Positions 50,801 through 57,668 of a DNA stretch of 64,000 nucleotides are shown here, piece by piece. The stretch spans positions 101,549 to 165,548 of the forward strand of contig NW_013657651.1 of NCBI RefSeq assembly GCF_000142905.1, given 5' to 3'. Below the pieces are notes generated by a model. That model was not told the origin of the DNA. It made no database searches and was given only the letters and a program-made list of their open reading frames with translations. The position numbers and the translations under genes were made by a program. The stretch comes from Thecamonas trahens ATCC 50062. Its lineage: Eukaryota > Apusozoa > Apusomonadida > Apusomonadidae. Every line of letters starts with the position of its first letter. Position 1 is the stretch's first letter.

Positions 50801-51804
50801 CGGCACCCGACGACGCCACCTACGAGGCCGAAGTCAACGCCGTCACCGTCCTCTACCGCGTCGCCGCCGACGGCAGCCTCGAATCGGTCTCCACCGGCCG
50901 GCTCGACGCCTCGCCCTTGGGCGACAACGACGTCTTTGTCCTCGACTCGCCGCACGAGGTTTACGTCTGGCTCGGCCGCAAGACGCCGTCAGCGCTCCGT
51001 AACGTCGGCGTTGACGCCGCCAACAGGCTCATCGCCGACCGCACGCCGGCTTCACCGGCCTGGCTCAAGCCCCAGACCATCAAGCAGAACACCGAGACAA
51101 CTTTGTTCATCGAGAAGTTCTCCACATGGGGCGAGGGCATGTCCATCGCCAACAACAACGCCAAGTACGTGCTCTCCGCCAAGGAGGTCGCCGCCCTTAA
51201 GGCTAAAGAAGAGGCCGAGCGCAAGGCCCGTGCTGCCGAGCGCGCCCGCAAGGAGGCCGAGGAGGCCGAGCGCATGAAGGATCCAGCCTACCGCGCCCGC
51301 AAGGAGGCAGAGGCCGCAGCTGCCGAGCAGCGCCGCAAAGAGGAGGCCATCAAGCGTCGCCAGCGGCTGCAGCACCGCGCCACCACCGGCGCCAGCAGCT
51401 CTCGTATCAAGGACCTCCAGTCCAAGCTCGCTCTCGATGTCAGCAAGATGGACCCGTCGCGTGCCGCTCCCAAGCCGGGCCAGGCCCGCGCTCTCGCCGC
51501 CGTTGATCGTGACGCGCGCAACGCTGTCGCCACCCCGTCAGCCTCGGCTGCTGCAGGCCTCGCCGCCATCATGACTGGCGGTGCGCCGGGCGGAGCCCTG
51601 CCGCGCAAGCGCGTCTCGGCCGCCCAGCAGGCCGCCATCGACGCCCAGAAAACAGGCACAACCGAGCGCCTGACCACGCCGGCAAAGGCTCGCCCGGTCG
51701 GTCCGGCCGCATCGCGGCGCGGCCGCAAGCGCCCAACTCGTCGCCGCGGCGGCGCTGGAGTCGACGCCTCTGCAGCAGCCGCCGCCGCCTCGAGCAACAG
51801 CTAG
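47809..51804 (+). CDS. Coiled-coil, double-LIM, gelsolin-repeat cytoskeletal protein
   Basis: 1,331 residues from ATG 47809; the in-frame ATG at 47860 (MPAFRVLVEEG) may be the true start. Order: an N-terminal ubiquitin-fold-like stretch (IGVDDWDRYVLRRE...GMTLYVQ), a basic Lys-rich region, and a highly charged coiled coil (about 215-610) made of repeated AERKRKAEEEAAAA blocks. LIM1 follows (about 633-690: CRNC, HKTCFLCAEC, FCKRH), then LIM2 (about 733-792: CPTC, HKTCFVC, CGKV, FCKRH; two extra residues between the last zinc Cys pair). Next are two gelsolin-type repeats (about 850-1090: SLNSGDSFVLDLDTTLFVFKG and LGDNDVFVLDSPHEVYVWLGRK). A second charged coil and a basic tail end it. It should bind actin and adhesion or signalling partners. 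LIM-plus-gelsolin proteins are known mainly from amoebae and relatives. Single exon. Confidence 0.85.
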   Translation: MARGCDNGRGAGTGGESMPAFRVLVEEGNGSVRELEAVQLSNKFPIIGNQVRLGSKIGVDDWDRYVLRRESANGARIDLKKTTKQLKLKKGMTLYVQAAPNPGGQAAAEAAGDVNGPHVRETAASKPAAKDGAAKSKATKTGKKKKTTTGTGKSGEVTEKTKVLEDGTVVKVVVKRKRKAATASATEDAAKPKSAETKTKTKVVVKRRKKRVASAPAETTATDTTGAEELVKQRKEERIKRREARAKSQNGTDDAETMRKARVAARKAKREAEAKRREEAEAQAETERKARRAKREADRKAAAKQREEEDAKAEAERKERRARREAQRKAASAEARAAAQRKEEEGTARQREEVERKRKAEKEAAAERKRMEEEKAAAAAERKREEEARRNAEEKAAAERKRKAEEEAAAAAERKREEEARRKAEEKAAAERKRKAEEEAAAAAAVERKREEEARRKAEEKAAAERKRKAEEEAAAAVERKREEEARRKAEEKAAAERKRKAEEEAAAAAANQKRMEEEARRKAEKEAAAKRERMEEEKAAAAAERKREEEARRKAEEKAAAERKRKAEEARRKRKADEEKAAADAAAERKRKAKETKTKATRASTAPAPSSPPPAAKSSRVTGPASPADPNACRNCKKRMYPADPQVNVGKKKFHKTCFLCAECGKRLTPTTYQAEDDIIFCKRHANDYIRNGRKADEARAANAARFEEKVRKAEAQRKASIVDPSTTKRDKDACPTCSKKVYIADPQVPAEGYKYHKTCFVCSWDKCGKVLTARTYERLDDLLFCKRHLSDYQRAGRPNRKSTTTWSRTRPTAADNAAKARASPPIASGGSKVELKTSANGPTKFDPKALLVKRRVTQHTFNDSSVELAKKGDGTFNVGSVLRKAKADKEPVLMRIKGKRQPFAVYMPVEPASLNSGDSFVLDLDTTLFVFKGRRSNRLEKVTAMRVATRIRDKERSMRATIHEIDQGSSDRDVSNLPFWTTIGGMSPDSVAPPDSAPDDATYEAEVNAVTVLYRVAADGSLESVSTGRLDASPLGDNDVFVLDSPHEVYVWLGRKTPSALRNVGVDAANRLIADRTPASPAWLKPQTIKQNTETTLFIEKFSTWGEGMSIANNNAKYVLSAKEVAALKAKEEAERKARAAERARKEAEEAERMKDPAYRARKEAEAAAAEQRRKEEAIKRRQRLQHRATTGASSSRIKDLQSKLALDVSKMDPSRAAPKPGQARALAAVDRDARNAVATPSASAAAGLAAIMTGGAPGGALPRKRVSAAQQAAIDAQKTGTTERLTTPAKARPVGPAASRRGRKRPTRRRGGAGVDASAAAAAASSNS
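48890..49530 (+). repeat. In-frame tandem repeat coding for charged coiled coil
   Basis: About six units of roughly 90-120 bp with core GAGGAGAAGGCTGCTGCTGAGCG and GAGGAGGCCGCCGCCGCC, inside the LIM/gelsolin gene. Units are nearly identical in DNA, so they are recent duplications or kept alike by conversion. Confidence 0.85.
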
Positions 51805-51953
51805 CCACCCTACCTGCTCGCTCCCGTAAATCGACTTGCATCGCCACTGGCACCACGGGTTTGGCTCCGCGCCGCCACCGAGTCCCCCCACCCCCCCGTC
51901 CGCCACCGCCGAGCTGGGGCACCCCTCTCTCCGACATCGACATCTCAGACTCT

Positions 51954-54900
51954 ATGGCCACGAGTCAAGAACCAGAAACCCCTCCGGGACGCATCGATGC
52001 CTCTGTGTGCGGGTGGGATGAAGGCGTGGCGGTGTTCGGCGGCTTTGTTCGCGGAGGCGCTGCGTGCAACGAGGTGTGGGTCGGCCGGCCGGGCGCCTGG
52101 CGCTGCCTGTACTCGCCGCCGACGCTGGGCCTAGACCACCGGGCCCATCTCGACAAGCTCATGGCCATGCTGCGTGGTCCGCGGCCGGCAGCAGCAGAGG
52201 TGCGGGCGTGGCTGGCCGATCCGCTCGCTGACGGCGGCGCCACCGCCAACGTGACCGCAGGCGGGCGGCTGGCACTGGTGGTGGCGCTCGCCAAGGAAAG
52301 CCCGGCGGCAGCTGCGGTTCTGGCTACTGCCCAAGACATCTCGCTCGATGCCGTTGACGCCGACGGGGTCTCGCCGCTGCAGGCTGCCATGGCCTCGCCG
52401 CATGTCGAGCTTGCGCAAATCGTCGCCGCACGCGCCGCACACGCCGCCCTTGCTGCTACGAGCGACGCGCCTCCGGATGCTCCGACATCACGGACGGCGG
52501 CCGCGGCTGCTGTCTCACCCGAGGGTGTGCTGTATGTGTGTGGCGGACGCGAGGTTGTTGAGAGGCGGATGAGCGTGCACGCCTTTGACCTCGCCCGGGG
52601 CGTCTGGCTGCCAATGCCGCGGGCGACACGTGACTCGCCGCGGAGCGTGGCTGGAGCTCGGGCACTGTACTTTGCGCCGCTCGACTCGGTATTTGTTCTC
52701 GGGGGACGATCTGTCATTGCCGAGGCAAGCGATGCCGGCGGGGTGTGGCGGCTCTCGCTGCGCACCCACGAGTGGCGCCGGGTCGAGCCTGCAAGCTCGT
52801 CATGGGACACACCACAGCTCTCTGACTATGCGCTCATCTATGTCGAGCGGCTAGGATTGGCGATTCTGAGTGGTGGAATGGATAGCACGACCGGCGTACC
52901 GAGTAGAAACGTGTATGTATTTGTTCCATGGGACGGAACACTTCACAAGCTCGACGCTGCCGAGCTCCCAGTCGGCATCATGCGGCATGCGGCGTGGATT
53001 GATGGATCGTCACTGGTGGTCGCCGGCGGCGTCTCCAGTGACGGCGAGCCGTACCGGAGTTCGGCGATGCGGGTCTCGCTGGTCGATGCTGGCGGCGGAG
53101 TGTCGAGCAGCGACAGCGCACAAAGCGAGGCGTCTGCTGCAGTGGCGTGTGCCCTCGCGGGGCTTCGGGACGCCGGGCTTGTGCGCCTCGATGCGACGGG
53201 CGAGATGGTGGCGGTGTTTGGCAAACGGGCGAGCGGATACGTCGAGGCGGACGCAAATGCGGACCTGGTCCTGGCCGCCCCACCCGTGGACGAGGCCATC
53301 CTGGCCACCCTGCAGCGGCATGCTGGAAGCCAGGGCGCAGTGTTTGGATGTGGCATGGCCGGACACATGCAGCTTGGCCTTGATCTTGAGCTCGGCATGA
53401 TGGTGGGCGCACCAAGCCGCGTCGGCCACCTTCCACCTGTCCGCGCGATCTTTGCAAACGGCGTCGCGTCGTTTGCGCTTGACGCCGCGAGCGACAACGT
53501 CTACATGTGGGGTGCCAACTGTTGTGAGACAGCCACACTCGTTCCGCATCTACGTGGCAAGCTTATCTCTAGCATCGGCGTCGGCGTGGTGTTTGCCGTG
53601 GCGGCATCGGCAGCAAGTGGGCGGGTCTACACGCTCGGAACCTCAATCACCGGATCACTTGGTGCAGCGCAGCAGCTCTCTCCGGATGCATGCGAGCTGA
53701 CTGATTGTCCGTGGCGCCCGGCCGGGGTGAACCACGTCGACGCGGGCGCGCTTCATGCGCTGCTCCTCGACTCGGAGGGGCGTGTTTGGTCGTGGGGCGA
53801 GAATCCGCGAGGGCAGCTGGGCCGAGGCGGCGATCCTACAAGCCCGGCTCTTGTGGAGATCGGAACACGTGTCGCCGCTATAGCTGCCGGTGCGACACAT
53901 TCTGTGGCGCTCTCCAGCGACGGGCTCGCGGTCTACGCTTGGGGCAGCCGTGACGCGCTCGGATTGGAGGCACACACCGTCGAGCCGCTCGCGCTGGAGA
54001 TTCCAGACGAGCTAGCACTGCCCGTGACACACGTAGCGGCTAGTGAGGCATCAATCATGCTCATCGATGCTCGCGGTGCCTTGTTTGCCTGTGGTAACCC
54101 CACAAACGGTCGGCTGGGTGTGGGCGAGGTCGATGCTGGAGTGACCGCCCTAGCCCTACAGCGGGTGACAGGCCTCGACGGTGTCAAGGTGGTCAAGGTG
54201 GTGGGCAACGGAGCGTATGGCTATGGCCATTGCTGTGCACTGGCAGACGACGGGCGGGTCTTTGTCTGGGGATCAAACGCGCAGGGTCGCCTGGGTCTCG
54301 GAAGCCAAGCGCCCGGCGTGGTTTGGACGCCATGTGAGCTGGCATGGGCAAGTGCACCCGGGAGCGTTTCGGTGACTGATATTGCAGCCGGCGGAGCGCA
54401 TCTGCTGCTGGCGACCGAGACCAGACACGCAGCTGCATGCCCGGATCCCGACAAGGGGAAGGAGGAGGCAGAGGAGGCGGGGCCGCTGGGCCCGCTCCTG
54501 GGCCAGCTCCCGACCGAGCTTCTGTTCCTCATCGTAGATGAGTCCAGTCTGGCCAGTATGCTGGCGCTCGGCGCAACGTGCCGGGCAATGGCGGCGATTG
54601 TCGACGACCCTCTGCTGTGGCGGCGGCGGATGGCGACAACGGCGTGGCCGGATGGCGAAACGGTCCGTCACGCCATGCTCGAGTACGAGGCGCGCTACGG
54701 CGGGGCCTTCAACACGCCGTGGCGGACAATTTTCCGCGATGCGTACATTGAGGCGTTCAACCCGCGGTACCACGACCGACAGACGCTGGCGCGACGGCGA
54801 GCTGGGGCGCCGAGTACGGGTCTGGCCGACAGAGTCGGGTGGTTCAAGTCGATGGTTCGCAAGACGCTTGGTCTGGCGCCGACTAAGCGGGATTCGTGTT

Positions 54901-55388
54901 TGTTTGTCGGCCTAGATGCTGCAGGCAAGACTTCGCTCTTGTACCTTCTCGCGAGAGGAGAGCTTATTATGACTATTCCGACCATCGGCTTCAACATCGA
55001 GGATCTCAAGGTACCCGCCGCCGGTGTGCTGACATGCTGGGACACCGGTGGATGCGATCGGATCCGCCCGCTTGTGCGGCACTATCTCGTCGGCACTGGT
55101 GTGGTGGTCCATGTTGTGGCGGCCCAAGACGAGCGGCTAGTCGAGTCTGTCGACGAGTTCCACAGCTTTACGCTCATGGCGGAAGCACTCGAGCCGCGGG
55201 TCAAGGTCGTGGTGGCGGTCCGCCAGCCTCCACCGGACCACCCACAGCCGCCGCGCTACAGCATGGATGACATCCGCAGTACGCTCCTGGCACGGTCGGC
55301 CATCGACCAGCTCCCGTGGCGAATGGTCGAGTGGTCGCACCAGGACGTGTCGCAGGTGTGGGACGCCCTGGCTTGGGCAATGGAGTGA
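51954..55388 (+). CDS. Kelch/RCC1/F-box/ARF-like GTPase fusion protein
   Basis: 1,144 residues from ATG 51954 (MATSQEPE); no frame breaks. Kelch-type blades at about 180-385 (VLYVCGGREVVERRM, VFVLGGRSVIAEA, LAILSGGMDSTTG, VAGGVSSDGEPY). RCC1 repeats at about 450-822 (VYMWGANCCE, RVWSWGENPRGQLGRGGDPTSP, AVYAWGSRDALGL, RVFVWGSNAQGRLGLGSQ). An F-box-like motif at about 850-895 (LPTELLFLIVDESSLASMLALGATCRAMAAIVDDPLLWRRR). An ARF-like GTPase domain at about 980-1144: P-loop GLDAAGKT (986-993) and switch I TIGFN are intact. WDxGGQ reads WDTGGC (Cys 1034 replaces the catalytic Gln), and the NKxD position reads VRQP (1089-1092). It is probably an SCF-type adaptor carrying a GTP-sensing domain; function is inferred. 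Its parts are each common, but I know of no described protein with this set. Confidence 0.88.
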   Translation: MATSQEPETPPGRIDASVCGWDEGVAVFGGFVRGGAACNEVWVGRPGAWRCLYSPPTLGLDHRAHLDKLMAMLRGPRPAAAEVRAWLADPLADGGATANVTAGGRLALVVALAKESPAAAAVLATAQDISLDAVDADGVSPLQAAMASPHVELAQIVAARAAHAALAATSDAPPDAPTSRTAAAAAVSPEGVLYVCGGREVVERRMSVHAFDLARGVWLPMPRATRDSPRSVAGARALYFAPLDSVFVLGGRSVIAEASDAGGVWRLSLRTHEWRRVEPASSSWDTPQLSDYALIYVERLGLAILSGGMDSTTGVPSRNVYVFVPWDGTLHKLDAAELPVGIMRHAAWIDGSSLVVAGGVSSDGEPYRSSAMRVSLVDAGGGVSSSDSAQSEASAAVACALAGLRDAGLVRLDATGEMVAVFGKRASGYVEADANADLVLAAPPVDEAILATLQRHAGSQGAVFGCGMAGHMQLGLDLELGMMVGAPSRVGHLPPVRAIFANGVASFALDAASDNVYMWGANCCETATLVPHLRGKLISSIGVGVVFAVAASAASGRVYTLGTSITGSLGAAQQLSPDACELTDCPWRPAGVNHVDAGALHALLLDSEGRVWSWGENPRGQLGRGGDPTSPALVEIGTRVAAIAAGATHSVALSSDGLAVYAWGSRDALGLEAHTVEPLALEIPDELALPVTHVAASEASIMLIDARGALFACGNPTNGRLGVGEVDAGVTALALQRVTGLDGVKVVKVVGNGAYGYGHCCALADDGRVFVWGSNAQGRLGLGSQAPGVVWTPCELAWASAPGSVSVTDIAAGGAHLLLATETRHAAACPDPDKGKEEAEEAGPLGPLLGQLPTELLFLIVDESSLASMLALGATCRAMAAIVDDPLLWRRRMATTAWPDGETVRHAMLEYEARYGGAFNTPWRTIFRDAYIEAFNPRYHDRQTLARRRAGAPSTGLADRVGWFKSMVRKTLGLAPTKRDSCLFVGLDAAGKTSLLYLLARGELIMTIPTIGFNIEDLKVPAAGVLTCWDTGGCDRIRPLVRHYLVGTGVVVHVVAAQDERLVESVDEFHSFTLMAEALEPRVKVVVAVRQPPPDHPQPPRYSMDDIRSTLLARSAIDQLPWRMVEWSHQDVSQVWDALAWAME

Positions 55389-55703
55389 GGCTTGCCGTGC
55401 GAAAAAGGCTGTCAGGCCGATGTGGGAGATGTTCGATAATCACACGCTTCCCGCCCTCACTACTCACACCCCATGCTTCCACACAGCAGGATAAAGACGT
55501 ACCAACATCATTGCAGCATTTACACTACAATGTGGCTCTCTAGTAGGTGAGTATGCTGTGTGTGTGTGGGCAACAGGAAGAGTAGGCAGATTTCCCGCCC
55601 AAAAAGAATGAGCCCCGCCCACTTTTCCCGCCCTTCGAAGGAGGCTCCTCCTACCTTGGGGGGGTTTTTGGGCCGGGCCCCCCAAGCCCCTTTTTACAAT
55701 TTT

Positions 55704-55732
55704 CCCCCCCCCCCCCCCCCCCCCCCCCCCCC
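55704..55732. repeat. 29-base C homopolymer
   Basis: Among the longest homopolymers in the window, in non-coding DNA, about 320 bp after the fusion gene's stop. Confidence 0.9.
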
Positions 55733-55837
55733 ACTAGTGTGCGAGTAGTACACTCAAACACGTCGCCACTCTGGATATTGCAGCAGTAGCTTGCGATGGG
55801 GTGGGGGCTAGTAGTACAAGCGCAGATCGGGGCCGAG

Positions 55838-55995
55838 GACAGCATATTTGTCTCATCTATATAATTATATATTATTAAATATATTAAAACATAATACTAC
55901 AATGCAAAACACAATATTTATATTTTGCCTTCACAACGCACAATATTTTATATAAATGTATTATTTTATGGTTGTTGACGGTCATTTAAGCTGTT
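55838..55995. other. AT-rich island
   Basis: About 160 bp with roughly three quarters A/T, including TATATAATTATATATTATTA. Everything around it is well above 55 percent GC. Candidates are an inserted fragment of organelle DNA, a decayed mobile element, or a replication/matrix-attachment element. It shows no coding frame of note. Confidence 0.7.
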
Positions 55996-56281
55996 TTGTC
56001 GCCATATTGATGATGCACACCCTGCCACCTGGCAGGACCTCTCTCAGCTCTCAGCCCTCCAGCCCTCCATCCTCCCCTCTTCTTTTGCAGAGCCCAGCGC
56101 GGAGCGATATAGGATGTACATTGTGCTCTCCAAAGCAGCCAGTCTACGATCTATTGACTTTCTCTTGACAATCGACAACGCCCTCCTGCTCAGCCGCAGA
56201 GGTTTGCGCAAGAGAGCGGATTGCGCCCGAAGGCGAGGGTCCAAGAGCATGGGAGCACTGTGGAACACAAGTAGTGATGTG

Positions 56282-57403
56282 CTACATGTGGTTACCGGGC
56301 GCCCTATCTGCGGCAGCTGACTCTGTCGGCATCAGCACCGAAGAAACGTCGGGGATGACACCCCCGGACGCTATCGTCACCGACTCCAGAAGCTTGTTCA
56401 GCTCTTTGTCGTCCCGGATGGCCACCTGCAGGTGCCGCGGCACGATGCGCTCTTGGCTGTTGTCTCTGGCGGCAATGCTAGCCAGTTCGAGGAGCTCGGC
56501 CATGACATACTCAATCACTGCTGCAAGATAGACTGGCGCCCCGCTCCCAATCCGCGCTGCATACTGTCCCTGCCGCAGCATGCGGTGCGTCCGCCCGACG
56601 GGAAAGATGAGTCCAGCTCGCTTCGACCGCGCTACCGCTGGTGCATCCATCTTCCCACTGGGACCCACGAATGCATCCGCTCCTCCGTCAGCGCCGCAAT
56701 CGTTTGCGCCCTCGTTGGCATTGTCACGTTTGCCGCCGCCTCCACCCGCTTCAAGCGCCGCCCGGATCCCGCCCACCTCTCGCGTCTTCCACGCCCTGCT
56801 CAACACCACAGTCACCTCAGGAACCGAAAAGTCGGGATGAAGCTCGTTGATCCGTGGGCGCATCCACTTGGAGAACGCGGCCCAGGCATCCGAGAGCGAC
56901 AGCTCGGCCACCATTGCGAGCACCTCGGCCTCGAGGTCCGCGGTCGATGCCACCGCATTCTCCGCCACCGCATCCACCGTATCCACCTCATCTACGCTGT
57001 CTCTTGCGCTCTCTGCTTGCTCTGCCTCGCTGCTTGTCGCCTCGCTAGCGTTTGCAGGCGAGGCGTTACGCGGCTCCGACGAGGTGTACCGCATAATGGC
57101 CGTAGTTGCATTCGAGACAGCATGCTTAGCCAGCTCTCCTGGCAGCAGCAGACGGACTGCAGTCTGGATCTCGCGCGACGTTATGGTGGCCCTCTTGTTG
57201 TACTGCGCGAGCTTGCCAGCTTCTGTGGCGATCGACGCAAACAGGTCGTTGGCCATCGCGTTGCAAATGGCCATCGCCCCATTCGAAATGCCGGTCTGAG
57301 GGCCAACCTGCTTCAGAACCTTGTAGATGTACGACGAGAACACCGCCGCCCTGTCCTTGGCCCTGCCTCCACACTTTTTGTCCTGGCCCCCATCCATGTT
57401 CAT
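56282..57403 (-). CDS. Histone H2B-H2A fusion with HMG-box-like linker
   Basis: 373 residues in one uninterrupted frame from ATG 57403 ([10 protein letters not shown]). Residues 23-110 are H2[54 protein letters not shown], ending RYTSS. An acidic linker (111-165) follows. Residues 170-215 resemble helices 1 and 2 of an HMG box ([32 protein letters not shown]). After a Gly-rich spacer, residues 258-360 are H2[54 protein letters not shown], ending [10 protein letters not shown]. The H2B ubiquitylation Lys is Arg (R105), and one acidic-patch residue of H2A is Lys (K333). The usual Lys-rich tails of both histones are missing. Divergent from MED14, 265 bp between starts. Probably a specialised nuclear variant beside ordinary histones. 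A missing base cannot create such a fusion by chance, since both folds stay in frame. Confidence 0.9.
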   Translation of the reverse strand: MNMDGGQDKKCGGRAKDRAAVFSSYIYKVLKQVGPQTGISNGAMAICNAMANDLFASIATEAGKLAQYNKRATITSREIQTAVRLLLPGELAKHAVSNATTAIMRYTSSEPRNASPANASEATSSEAEQAESARDSVDEVDTVDAVAENAVASTADLEAEVLAMVAELSLSDAWAAFSKWMRPRINELHPDFSVPEVTVVLSRAWKTREVGGIRAALEAGGGGGKRDNANEGANDCGADGGADAFVGPSGKMDAPAVARSKRAGLIFPVGRTHRMLRQGQYAARIGSGAPVYLAAVIEYVMAELLELASIAARDNSQERIVPRHLQVAIRDDKELNKLLESVTIASGGVIPDVSSVLMPTESAAADRAPGNHM

Positions 57404-57668
57404 GTCTGCCGAGTCTTGCCGAGTTGCCCTGTGTCGTGTTGCGCCTCTCTGACACGCACCACTTACAGGGAAGAGGCATGCCGGCTGCCCAGTGCCTACT
57501 AGCCGCCTGAAAAGGAAAACAAAGGTGCCGACCAGTCTATCAGCCGACCAGCCGACCAGCCGACGAGCCCGACGAGCCCGACCAGCCCGACGAGCCCGAA
57601 CAGCCAACCAACCCCCACACTCCACCCCCCCCCCCACCCCTCCATCCCCCCCCCTCCCCCCCCCATCC
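57404..57668. promoter_or_regulatory. Divergent promoter between histone fusion and MED14
   Basis: 265 bp. 57536-57605 is a tandem repeat of GACCAGCC/GACGAGCC units, about eight copies. It is followed by a C-dominated leader (57609-57667) that ends one base before the MED14 ATG. The histone side has no C tract and no clear TATA or CCAAT element. Confidence 0.5.

Larger units (their letters stand above)
55389..56281. other. Long intergenic region with C run and AT-rich island
   Basis: 890 bp, the largest gene-poor spacer here. 55560-55700 has repeated TTCCCGCCC-like and CCCCGCCC elements. 55704-55732 is a 29-C run. 55838-55995 is strikingly AT-rich. 56040-56280 returns to average composition. 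No exon recognised. Confidence 0.7.

Noticed and set aside
55600-55740. Transposon terminal repeats around the C run
   Set aside because: Short GGGCC/GGCCC complementarity only; no target-site duplication or transposase frame.
56282-57403. Viral origin of the histone doublet
   Set aside because: Composition matches the neighbours, flanks are ordinary cellular genes, and both histone halves look eukaryotic rather than like Marseillevirus histones; cannot be excluded without a tree.
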